Assembly: GCA_019912505.1 (NCBI GenBank)
Contig: JAIOIM010000449.1
Location: forward strand, 1-7,180
Origin: Ignavibacteriaceae bacterium
GTDB taxonomy: Bacteria > Bacteroidota > Ignavibacteria > Ignavibacteriales > Ignavibacteriaceae
Reading direction: 5' to 3'
Length of the DNA stretch: 7,180 bases
Positions 1 through 7,141 of the stretch are shown here, in pieces. Made by a program: the position numbers and the translations under genes. Position 1 is the stretch's first letter, and every line of letters starts with the position of its first letter. The notes below the pieces were generated by a model. It did no database searches. It saw nothing but the letters and a program-made list of their open reading frames with translations, and was not told the DNA's origin.

Positions 1-2
1 GG

Positions 3-3000
3 GTTCAACCTGCACCAGCATATGTTGTGCTGATCGGTGATTTGAGCTGGGATTTTAGAAAAATAGTTGCCGACAGTCGCCCAACTTTTATTCCATCAAT
101 GCCTTTCCACGCAAACACCTATGGGCTGGCAGCGAGCGATAATAACTTTGCTGCTGTTATTGGTAATGATTACATCCCCGATATGTCAATTGGACGTCTT
201 TCATGTGAGACCGTTGCAGAAGGGAATATATTGGTTGACAAAATTGTCAATTATCCAGGCGACAACTCAAAATTCTGGAAACAAAATGTAATTTTGATCG
301 GCTCAGGCGTTGATGCATATGATGAATCCCTTTTGAGGTTTAACGATGAGTGTCTTTTAATAGATGATTCTTATCTAATTCCCCATGGCGTCTACTCTAC
401 CAAAATCTTTCGGTTCCCTAATAAACCTACTCATGTACCATTTGTAGGCGGTCCTAACGAAATTAAAGCAGCATTTAGTGAAGGTGCTGTAATGGCTAAT
501 TATTATGGGCATGGCGGCGGCTACCAATGGGATTTTTCGTTTAATAATGATGACATCTATCAGTTAAACAACGGAAACAAGCTGCCATTTATTACAAGCG
601 TAACATGTTACACGGCGCACTTTGATGACCAAAATGTATTTGGAGAACAGTTTAATAAAGTTGAAGGGAAGGGAAGTGTTTCCTTTTGGGGGAGCAGTGC
701 TTTAACCTGGTGGTCCCAAGGAAAGATAATGACTAAAGAATTTTTTAGGAATGTATTCGATAATAAAAAATATGTTACCGGCGAGGCAATATTTTTAACA
801 AAATCGTTATTTTCAGCCAATGATCCTTTTACAATAAGCCAAACTGCGCTTGCAACATTGTTGGGAGATCCGGCACTAGAATTAGTGCTGCCAAAATTTC
901 CAGACTTCGTTGTGAATGCTTCTGATATTTCTATTTACCCCGAATCACCTTTAGTTACAGATACAATATCTGTAAAAATAAAAATAAGAAATTTAGGTTT
1001 AACATTCCCCGGTGATTCCGTTTCAGTTCAATTAGTGGCTACTTCTGCCGATACAAGCTATACGGTTGGAATAAAAAAGCTAAGTAGTTTTGGTGAGTTA
1101 GATTCTGTTGTCTTCAGGTGGGCTCCGAATGAAGGCAATCTATATTCGATGAAAGCTCAAATAAATAGCATTGATCAAATAGAAGAAGCCGATTTCTCAG
1201 ACAATGCAGCTCAGGCATCGTTTGTGGTTTATGACCTTGGTAAAGCAAATATCATCAAACCAGAAAATGGATTTTCTAGTGATTCAGGAAGAGTTGAGTA
1301 TGTATTTGCAGACAACGGGCTTTATTTAAACATTGCTTTAGAATATTTTCTTCAAGTTGATTCTTCACTTTCATTTAGTAATCCTATTATCAAAACGGGC
1401 TCAATAAAAGCAAGCAACGGAATTTTTAATTATAAAACACCAATGTTAGCCCATGGAATTTATTACTGGAGGGCAAAAATATATAACGGTACAGACTCAA
1501 GTGATTGGAGCGAGATAAGGACTTTTTCAATTACTGACGAAAGAAAAGACGGTGCTTATTTCTTTGAATCCCAATTAAAATCGTTTAGCCTCAATAACAT
1601 TAACTATTCTGATAGTCTCAAAGCACTTATTCTTAATATTCAATCTTTACCTCCAAAACCAAGTAAAGAAAAATATATCAGCAGCATAAATTTAGTGCTC
1701 CCACCCGGAGTTATGAATTTATCCACAATTACTACTGATGGAAACTACATTTACTTTGCTCATAGATATTATGGAAATAATACCGCTTCAAGATTATACA
1801 AAATTGGTACCGGCAAAGGCGGAACAGTTAAGGGCAAGATTGACTCGATTGGAACTATAACAGTGAAGATATGGCATCAGATGGTTTGGTTTCCGGATAA
1901 TCAAGGCGGAGCTTTATATATTCCAACCGGCGATGCTTTTTCTCTCTTACGCGTAAATACTGAGACTGGTGATTCAACACGAGTAACCATCCCCCAGGGA
2001 ATGCTAAATGGGGAAAATGGGGTTGTGCAGGATGGAACATTTGCCCTAAATACTGATGGTAAATATGTCTATAATTTAGCATATAAAACGTCAACAGGTA
2101 GTTACAAATATACCATCCGTAAATTTGATCCTAAAAATAATTGGGCAAAAGTTGGTGAGGATATCAGACTTATAGACGACAGCTTTATAAATTTTACGTA
2201 TTTTTTTGTATACGAGAAATACATTTTTATGTTTGAATCATATAATAGCCTGATGAGACGGTTTAATATGGAAACCGGATTGTACGAGGAAGAATGGAAT
2301 ACGAATGTACCTACAGCAGGTTATTTAACATTTACCTATGATTGGTATAATGATTTAGTTTATGCAGGTATCGGATCTGCCGGTTATACACCAAAGATTG
2401 ATGTCTTTTCTGGCACTTATAGAGAAGGATCTGGTAGTTTTGATTCTCCTTCAATCGGTCCGGCTGCCGCTTGGAATTCATTACATTACTCAGTAGCAAA
2501 TTCAGGTTCCTCAGGAAATTATACGCTTAGACTATTGGGTCTAAATGCAACAACAAAAACATGGGATAATATAGCTATGAATATCTCAAACGGCTCGGAG
2601 TTGGACGATATCGATCCTGATAGGTATACTAGGTTAAAACTTTATGGCGTTATTACCGACTCAAGTTTTGGGGCAACATCCCCGATAAAATTTTACGATC
2701 TTCAAATTGATTATACTCCGTTACCCGATATCGCATTGTCTAATAATAACTTCTTTTTTACCCCCGATACCGTTCTTCAAGGCTTTGATGATACTATGGA
2801 AATGAAAGTATTAAATCTTGGGGACTCAGATGCCAAGGATGTTAGCGTTAAGTTTTACCTAAATCCTCAGGACACTTCCGCAACCGACACGGCTTATTAT
2901 TCTGCAACCATTACCGTACCGGCTGATAGTTTTATTACGGTAAGTAAAATATTAAAAACATCTACTTTTGTACCGGCTACCGAGCATAAATTTAAAGTGG

Positions 3001-3719
3001 TTGCCGAGTATCCGAAAAGGGAGTACTATACTTTTAATAACATAACTAATAATAAATTTTATGTCTCCCGCGATTCCCTTAAACCGCAGTTTGATATTAC
3101 ATTTGACGGTAAAGAAATATTAAATGGCGATTTAATCTCGGCGGAACCGGAAGTGGTAATTACTCTAAAAGATAACAGTCCAATGCCGCTTAGAAGAGAT
3201 TATTTTACCATCGTGCATAACAATATCCCACTTGATTTCTATTCATCTGATTTAACTTTTGATTCTACTTCATATCCAAATAATGCGGCAGTATTTACGT
3301 GGAAACCAAAATTAAAAACCGGCAAGCATACATTAGATGTTCTGGCAAAAGATGCTTCGGGAAACTTTTTCGATACCACATCGCATAGAACTATTTTTTA
3401 TATTTACGATCAATCCGATATTACAAATGTATTTAATTATCCTAATCCGTTTAAGGACGATACTCATTTTACTTTTGAGTTGCGCGGCAGCATTCCGCCG
3501 GAGGAGCTAACAATTAAAGTTTATACAGTGGCAGGCAGACTTATACGCGATATAAGTGTACCCCCTTCAATGATGCAAATCGGCTTTAATAAAATTCCTT
3601 GGGACGGGCGCGACCAGGATGGTGATGAAATTGCAAACGGTGTTTACTTCTACAAAGTAATCTGCAAATTTAATGATCTAACCAAAACAGTAACGGAAAA
3701 AATAGCAAAAGTTAAATAG
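3..3719 (+). CDS. Secreted C25-family (gingipain-like) cysteine peptidase with type IX secretion sorting domain, 5'-truncated
   Basis: The reading frame is open to the window edge (VQPAPAYVVLIGD), so the GTG at 27 is almost certainly internal and the true start and signal peptide lie upstream. Residues are counted from that GTG (1230 aa). Residues 1-289 are a C25 caspase-fold peptidase: the strand YVVLIGD, the catalytic His in YYGHGG (H162), the nucleophile Cys in SVTCYT (C194), and the closing GDPALELVLP. The 32-residue His-Cys spacing is close to that of gingipains. Then follow a CARDB-like Ig domain (about 291-404), an Fn3-like domain (405-503, HGIYYWRAKIYNG and WSEIRTF), a beta-rich, propeller-like region (about 555-845), a second CARDB-like domain (899-1013), an Ig-like domain (1018-1127, FDGKEILNGD) and a type A sorting domain (1135-1230; NYPNPF, IKVYTVAGRLIR, WDGRDQDG, NGVYFYK). 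Family knowledge predicts export through SecYEG and then the type IX machinery to the cell surface. The substrate is unknown. It ends before a terminator and appears to be the last gene of its unit. Confidence 0.9.
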   Translation, partial: VQPAPAYVVLIGDLSWDFRKIVADSRPTFIPSMPFHANTYGLAASDNNFAAVIGNDYIPDMSIGRLSCETVAEGNILVDKIVNYPGDNSKFWKQNVILIGSGVDAYDESLLRFNDECLLIDDSYLIPHGVYSTKIFRFPNKPTHVPFVGGPNEIKAAFSEGAVMANYYGHGGGYQWDFSFNNDDIYQLNNGNKLPFITSVTCYTAHFDDQNVFGEQFNKVEGKGSVSFWGSSALTWWSQGKIMTKEFFRNVFDNKKYVTGEAIFLTKSLFSANDPFTISQTALATLLGDPALELVLPKFPDFVVNASDISIYPESPLVTDTISVKIKIRNLGLTFPGDSVSVQLVATSADTSYTVGIKKLSSFGELDSVVFRWAPNEGNLYSMKAQINSIDQIEEADFSDNAAQASFVVYDLGKANIIKPENGFSSDSGRVEYVFADNGLYLNIALEYFLQVDSSLSFSNPIIKTGSIKASNGIFNYKTPMLAHGIYYWRAKIYNGTDSSDWSEIRTFSITDERKDGAYFFESQLKSFSLNNINYSDSLKALILNIQSLPPKPSKEKYISSINLVLPPGVMNLSTITTDGNYIYFAHRYYGNNTASRLYKIGTGKGGTVKGKIDSIGTITVKIWHQMVWFPDNQGGALYIPTGDAFSLLRVNTETGDSTRVTIPQGMLNGENGVVQDGTFALNTDGKYVYNLAYKTSTGSYKYTIRKFDPKNNWAKVGEDIRLIDDSFINFTYFFVYEKYIFMFESYNSLMRRFNMETGLYEEEWNTNVPTAGYLTFTYDWYNDLVYAGIGSAGYTPKIDVFSGTYREGSGSFDSPSIGPAAAWNSLHYSVANSGSSGNYTLRLLGLNATTKTWDNIAMNISNGSELDDIDPDRYTRLKLYGVITDSSFGATSPIKFYDLQIDYTPLPDIALSNNNFFFTPDTVLQGFDDTMEMKVLNLGDSDAKDVSVKFYLNPQDTSATDTAYYSATITVPADSFITVSKILKTSTFVPATEHKFKVVAEYPKREYYTFNNITNNKFYVSRDSLKPQFDITFDGKEILNGDLISAEPEVVITLKDNSPMPLRRDYFTIVHNNIPLDFYSSDLTFDSTSYPNNAAVFTWKPKLKTGKHTLDVLAKDASGNFFDTTSHRTIFYIYDQSDITNVFNYPNPFKDDTHFTFELRGSIPPEELTIKVYTVAGRLIRDISVPPSMMQIGFNKIPWDGRDQDGDEIANGVYFYKVICKFNDLTKTVTEKIAKVK

Positions 3720-3725
3720 TGTTAC

Positions 3726-3760
3726 GGGCATTTTCTCTTTGGGAAAATGCTCTGCTTTTT
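3726..3760 (+). terminator. Intrinsic terminator after the C25 peptidase gene
   Basis: A hairpin begins seven bases after the stop codon. The arm 3726-3737 pairs with 3741-3752 around a TTT loop. The core GCATTTTC / GAAAATGC is perfect, and two G-T wobbles occur elsewhere in the stem. A TTTTT run at 3756-3760 follows, with another at 3764-3768. This should separate the peptidase transcript from glmS. Confidence 0.85.
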
Positions 3761-3784
3761 GTATTTTTCTTACCAAATTTGAAA

Positions 3785-3799
3785 TAATTTTGATATAAT
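3785..3799 (+). promoter_or_regulatory. Candidate glmS promoter (TAnnTTTG -7 element, overlapping region with TATAAT)
   Basis: TAATTTTG at 3785-3792 is an exact match to the Bacteroidota -7 consensus TAnnTTTG. Two bases downstream lies a perfect TATAAT (3794-3799), but no TTGACA-like box sits about 17 bases before it, so the TAnnTTTG reading is preferred. The nearest upstream TTTG-like box (TTTTTG, 3756-3761) is 23 bases away, slightly longer than the usual 19-21, and overlaps the terminator T-run. Initiation would fall around 3798-3800, leaving a leader of only about a dozen bases. The sequence is AT-rich, so chance matches are possible. Confidence 0.5.
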
Positions 3800-3801
3800 C
3801 T

Positions 3802-3807
3802 AAGGTG
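3802..3807 (+). promoter_or_regulatory. Ribosome binding site of glmS
   Basis: AAGGTG lies four bases before the ATG at 3812. It supports this start, which is independently fixed because the catalytic cysteine must be residue 2 (MCGIVGYIG). Confidence 0.6.
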
Positions 3808-3811
3808 TTTA

Positions 3812-5644
3812 ATGTGTGGTATAGTTGGATACATAGGCGAGAATAATTGCGTTCCGGTTTTAATAAACGGTCTCAAACGTCTCGAGTATCGCGGTTATGA
3901 TTCTGCCGGAATAGGAATCCTTACCAACAATCAGCCTATCGTAGTAAAGAACAAAGGAAAAGTAAGCAACCTTCAATCAAAGATTGAAAATCTAAAACTA
4001 TCAGCAAGCATCGGAATAGGACATACACGATGGGCAACACACGGCGAACCCAATGAAATTAATGCTCACCCTCATTTTAACAACGACAAAACTTTATTTG
4101 TAATCCATAACGGAATTATTGAAAATTTTGAAACTCTAAAAAAAGGTTTACAAAAACTTGGCTATACATTTCAATCACAAACCGACTCCGAAGTATTAGT
4201 TCACTTAATTGACAGCTTTCTAAAACGGGGACACAATTTATTCAAATCAGTTCGAATGGCTCTTACCGAAGTTGACGGCACTTACGGCATAGCAGTAGTG
4301 TACAGCGGCGAGCCCGATAAAATAATTGCAGCGCGTAAAGGTTCACCGCTCGTAATAGGAATTGGGGATAACGAACATTTTATAGCTTCGGATGTTTCTG
4401 CAATTATTGCTCACACGAGCCAGGTTGTTTATTTAGATGATGGTGAACTTGCCGAAATTTACAAAGATCATTTTTGTGCAAAAACAATAACAGATGCCGA
4501 TATTGAAAAGGAAGTCATAGAAATATCGATGACTCTTGAGGAAATTGACCGAAGCGGTTACCCTCATTTTATGCTTAAAGAAATTATGGAGCAGCCGGAA
4601 TCGGTATTTAACTCGATGCGCGGCAGAATACTACTTGAAGAAGGTACTGCAAAACTTGGCGGTTTAGAAGTTATTGCCGAGCGATTGGCAAGTGTGAAAA
4701 GAATAATTATATCTGCCTGCGGCACAAGCTGGCACTCCGGTTTGGTTGGCGAATATATGTTCGAACAGTTTGCCAGAATTCCCACTGAGGTTGAGTACGC
4801 ATCCGAATTTAGATATCGCAACCCAATAGTAAACGCCGATGATGCAATATTTTTTATATCGCAAAGCGGTGAAACAGCCGATACGTTAGCTGCTCTTAAA
4901 GAAGCTAAAATACGCGGCGCACTATCGCTTGGCATCTGTAATGTTGTAGGAAGCACTATTGCGCGCGAAAGCCAGGGAGGCGTGTATATTCATGCCGGAC
5001 CTGAAATTGGAGTTGCTTCAACAAAAGCATTTACATCGCAGCTTGTTGTGCTTGCATTAATAACGCTTCTAATTGCGCGTAAACGAAATATGAGTTTAAT
5101 AGATGGTAAAAACATTGCCATCGAACTTGAAAAATTGCCCGAAAAAATTCGCCAGATTTTAACTTTAAACGATCATATAGAAAGTATTGCTGAAGAGTTT
5201 AAAGATGCTTCAAACTTTTTATATCTCGGCAGGGGATACAATTTCCCTGTTGCCCTTGAAGGTGCACTCAAATTAAAAGAAATTTCTTACATTCATGCCG
5301 AAGGCTACCCTGCAGCAGAAATGAAACATGGTCCCATCGCATTAATTGATAAAAATATGCCCGCAGTGTTTATTGCTCCAAAGGACTCGACTTATGAAAA
5401 AATTATAAGCAACATTCAGGAAGTAAAAGCACGTAAAGGGAGAACAATTGCCATAGCAAGCGAGCATGACGATACAATTGATAAACTTGTAGATTATTCA
5501 ATAAAAATACCGGATACAGTAAGAATGTTAATGCCTATTCTTACTGTAATTCCGTTGCAGCTGCTTGCATATCATATAGCAGTAAAAAAAGGTTTAAACG
5601 TGGATCAACCACGTAATTTAGCTAAAAGCGTAACAGTAGAATAG
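3812..5644 (+). CDS. glmS: Glutamine--fructose-6-phosphate aminotransferase (isomerizing), glucosamine-6-phosphate synthase
   Basis: This cytoplasmic enzyme converts fructose-6-phosphate and glutamine to glucosamine-6-phosphate and glutamate, the committed step to UDP-GlcNAc for peptidoglycan and lipopolysaccharide. The 610-residue length matches the family. The N-terminal class II glutaminase domain (about 2-220) has the nucleophile Cys2 (exposed after Met removal), the HTRWATHGEP segment (71-80), the oxyanion-hole HNG (99-101) and QTDSEV with D125. The first SIS domain (about 290-425) has SACGTS (301-306) and SQSGET (350-355). The second (about 460-600) has K487, E490 and H506 in the GALKLKE and KHGP motifs. 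The C-terminus RNLAKSVTVE supplies the active-site lysine K605. All key residues I looked for are present, so it should be active. It has its own candidate promoter and is followed after 10 bases by a GTPase-like gene, implying a two-gene operon. No glmS ribozyme fits in the short leader. Confidence 0.98.
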   Translation: MCGIVGYIGENNCVPVLINGLKRLEYRGYDSAGIGILTNNQPIVVKNKGKVSNLQSKIENLKLSASIGIGHTRWATHGEPNEINAHPHFNNDKTLFVIHNGIIENFETLKKGLQKLGYTFQSQTDSEVLVHLIDSFLKRGHNLFKSVRMALTEVDGTYGIAVVYSGEPDKIIAARKGSPLVIGIGDNEHFIASDVSAIIAHTSQVVYLDDGELAEIYKDHFCAKTITDADIEKEVIEISMTLEEIDRSGYPHFMLKEIMEQPESVFNSMRGRILLEEGTAKLGGLEVIAERLASVKRIIISACGTSWHSGLVGEYMFEQFARIPTEVEYASEFRYRNPIVNADDAIFFISQSGETADTLAALKEAKIRGALSLGICNVVGSTIARESQGGVYIHAGPEIGVASTKAFTSQLVVLALITLLIARKRNMSLIDGKNIAIELEKLPEKIRQILTLNDHIESIAEEFKDASNFLYLGRGYNFPVALEGALKLKEISYIHAEGYPAAEMKHGPIALIDKNMPAVFIAPKDSTYEKIISNIQEVKARKGRTIAIASEHDDTIDKLVDYSIKIPDTVRMLMPILTVIPLQLLAYHIAVKKGLNVDQPRNLAKSVTVE

Positions 5645-5645
5645 C

Positions 5646-5649
5646 GGAG
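5646..5649 (+). promoter_or_regulatory. Ribosome binding site of the GTPase-like gene
   Basis: GGAG sits five bases before the ATG at 5655, immediately after the glmS TAG stop. It supports the chosen start and translation from a transcript shared with glmS. No promoter is evident in the 10-base gap. Confidence 0.6.
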
Positions 5650-5654
5650 TACTT

Positions 5655-6974
5655 ATGTCCAAAAAAAATGTTCTAATAATGGGTGCCGCAGGAAGAGACT
5701 TTCATAACTTTAATGTCTTTTACCGCGACAATGAAGACTACAATGTTGTAGCCTTTACTGCAACCCAAATTCCAAATATCGATGGTAGAGTTTACCCTGC
5801 AGAATTAGCAGGCAAATTGTACCCGAAAGGTATAAAAATTTATGACGAAAAAGATCTCGTTAGTTTGATAAAAGAATACAAGGTTGACGAGGTGGTTTTC
5901 TCATATTCAGATGTTCCATTTAATTATGTAATGACCAAAGCTTCAATAGTAAATGCGGCTGGCGTTTCTTTCAAACTCCTTGGCGGTGAAGAAACAATGA
6001 TTAAAAGTACAAAACCGGTAATTGCGGTAGTAGCAGTTAGAACCGGCAGTGGTAAATCTCAAACATCACGCAAAGTTGTTGAAGTATTAAAAGCAGCCGG
6101 AAAAAAAGTTGTGTCAATTCGTCATCCAATGCCTTACGGCGACCTAGTAAAACAAAAAGTTCAGCGTTACGGCTCACTTGAAGATCTCAAAAAACATGAA
6201 TGTACAATTGAAGAGATTGAAGAGTATGAACCGCATATAGCAATGGGCAGTGTTATTTATTCGGGTGTGGATTACGAAGCGATTCTTCGCGAAGCAGAAA
6301 AAGAAGCCGATGTTATAATATGGGATGGAGGCAATAATGATTTATCTTTTTATAAAGCCGATTTAACTTTTACAGTTGTAGATCCCCATAGGGCTGGTCA
6401 CGAGCTAACTTACTACCCCGGTAATACAGCTTTAAGATTAGCTGATGTAGCGGTTATAAACAAAATAGATTCTGCCGAACCGGCAAATGTTATGAAAGTT
6501 AGAGAAAGTATAAGACAAGTAGCGCCCGGTGCACAGATTATTGACGGAGCCTCACCATTATTTGTTGAGAAACCTGAATTAATAAAAGGCAAACGTGTGC
6601 TTGTTGTTGAAGATGGTCCTACGCTAACACACGGCGAAATGGCTTATGGCGCCGGTATGATTGCCGCTTGGAATTACGGTGCGGCTGAGATAGTTGACCC
6701 GCGTCCGTTTACAGTAAAATCGATTACGGATACTTATAAAAAATATCCTAATATCGGTGTTCTGCTGCCGGCAATGGGTTATGGCGAAGATCAGATGAAA
6801 GATCTTGAAGATACTATAAACAATACTGATTGCGATTCTGTAATTATCGGTACGCCTATTGACCTCGGACGAATTCTAAAAATCAATAAACCTTCTACAA
6901 GAGTAAAATACGATCTTCAGGAGATTGGCTCTCTAACTGTAGAAAAAATATTGAAAGAAAAAGGAATAATTTAA
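5655..6974 (+). CDS. P-loop GTPase-like protein, COG2403 / cyclic 2,3-diphosphoglycerate synthetase family
   Basis: A 439-residue protein with no signal peptide or membrane segment, so probably cytoplasmic. The N-terminal part (1-118) looks Rossmann-like, with NVLIMGAAGRDFHNFN (5-20) and FTATQIPNIDGRVYP (34-48), both recalled as hallmarks of this family. The P-loop NTPase part begins near 120: Walker A RTGSGKS (129-135), where the position usually A or G is V128; Walker B-like DVIIWDGGNND (219-229); and NKID (269-272), resembling the NKxD guanine-specificity motif. Other likely family segments are SIRHPMPYGDL (154-164), VDPHRAGHE (242-250) and the C-terminal IIGTPIDLGRIL (397-408). The archaeal enzyme from Methanothermus makes cyclic 2,3-diphosphoglycerate, a thermoprotectant, from 2,3-diphosphoglycerate and ATP. 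Many bacterial members are labelled only predicted GTPase, and their substrate is not established. Family membership is judged from recalled motifs; the exact reaction here is unknown. It lies 10 bases after glmS, is probably co-transcribed with it, and ends before a strong terminator. Confidence 0.85.
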   Translation: MSKKNVLIMGAAGRDFHNFNVFYRDNEDYNVVAFTATQIPNIDGRVYPAELAGKLYPKGIKIYDEKDLVSLIKEYKVDEVVFSYSDVPFNYVMTKASIVNAAGVSFKLLGGEETMIKSTKPVIAVVAVRTGSGKSQTSRKVVEVLKAAGKKVVSIRHPMPYGDLVKQKVQRYGSLEDLKKHECTIEEIEEYEPHIAMGSVIYSGVDYEAILREAEKEADVIIWDGGNNDLSFYKADLTFTVVDPHRAGHELTYYPGNTALRLADVAVINKIDSAEPANVMKVRESIRQVAPGAQIIDGASPLFVEKPELIKGKRVLVVEDGPTLTHGEMAYGAGMIAAWNYGAAEIVDPRPFTVKSITDTYKKYPNIGVLLPAMGYGEDQMKDLEDTINNTDCDSVIIGTPIDLGRILKINKPSTRVKYDLQEIGSLTVEKILKEKGII

Positions 6975-6978
6975 TTTC

Positions 6979-6994
6979 CAAAGTTCCTACTTTG
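6979..6994 (+). other. Small perfect hairpin just after the GTPase-like stop codon
   Basis: CAAAGT (6979-6984) and ACTTTG (6989-6994) form a perfect six-base-pair stem with a TCCT loop, four bases after the stop. It has no T-run of its own, so it is not a terminator by itself. It could be a 3'-end stability element or chance. Confidence 0.4.
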
Positions 6995-7002
6995 TACGAG
7001 CT

Positions 7003-7036
7003 ACCCCTCATTTTTGAGATGAGGGGTTTTTATTTT
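7003..7036 (+). terminator. Strong intrinsic terminator of the glmS operon
   Basis: ACCCCTCAT (7003-7011) pairs perfectly with ATGAGGGGT (7019-7027) around a seven-base loop. T-rich sequence follows (TTTT at 7028-7031, A, then TTTT). The GC-rich stem base and T-run make this a convincing rho-independent terminator. It ends the glmS/GTPase-like unit and insulates the downstream tRNA gene. Confidence 0.93.
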
Positions 7037-7090
7037 AAAAAAGCAGGTACTGGCATTTATTTTTCGTTTTTATCCCAAAAAAGTTAAAAA

Positions 7091-7098
7091 TAGATTTG
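7091..7098 (+). promoter_or_regulatory. Candidate tRNA promoter -7 element (TAnnTTTG)
   Basis: TAGATTTG exactly matches the Bacteroidota -7 consensus TAnnTTTG. It lies 43 bases before the mature tRNA 5' end, so transcription would begin near 7105 with a leader of roughly 37 bases to be removed by RNase P. No clear -33 TTTG is seen 19-21 bases upstream, and the surroundings are very AT-rich, so support is moderate. Confidence 0.45.
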
Positions 7099-7141
7099 AG
7101 ATTAGAATAAAATCGCTTATTTTTACGTTCTGAATTTTTGA

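Noticed and set aside
27..29. GTG at 27 as the start codon of the peptidase
   Set aside because: The frame is open upstream to base 3 and encodes VQPAPAYVV, part of a conserved strand of the C25 fold; no ribosome binding site or signal peptide is present, so the gene simply begins outside the window.
1855..2094. Minus-strand 79-codon open frame inside the peptidase gene
   Set aside because: It is opposite well-formed beta-rich coding sequence, shows no recognisable domain and has no supporting ribosome site or context.
3720..3811. glmS ribozyme riboswitch upstream of glmS
   Set aside because: The ribozyme needs well over 100 bases of conserved structure. The 92-base gap is occupied by a terminator and a promoter, with a leader of about a dozen bases.
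3972..3988. Inverted repeat TTCAATC-AAA-GATTGAA inside glmS
   Set aside because: A seven-base palindrome with a three-base loop in AT-rich coding sequence for the linker NLQSKIENLK; no T-run and no partner copies, so it is taken as chance.
4564..4956. 130-codon open frame on the minus strand inside glmS
   Set aside because: It lies wholly opposite the SIS domain coding region, resembles no known protein and has a low-complexity Ser/Ile-rich translation typical of an antisense shadow.
5598..5614. Inverted repeat ACGTGG-ATCAA-CCACGT near the glmS 3' end
   Set aside because: It falls on the conserved NVDQPRN codons of GlmS, so protein conservation explains the bases; there is no T-run after it and transcription must continue into the next gene.
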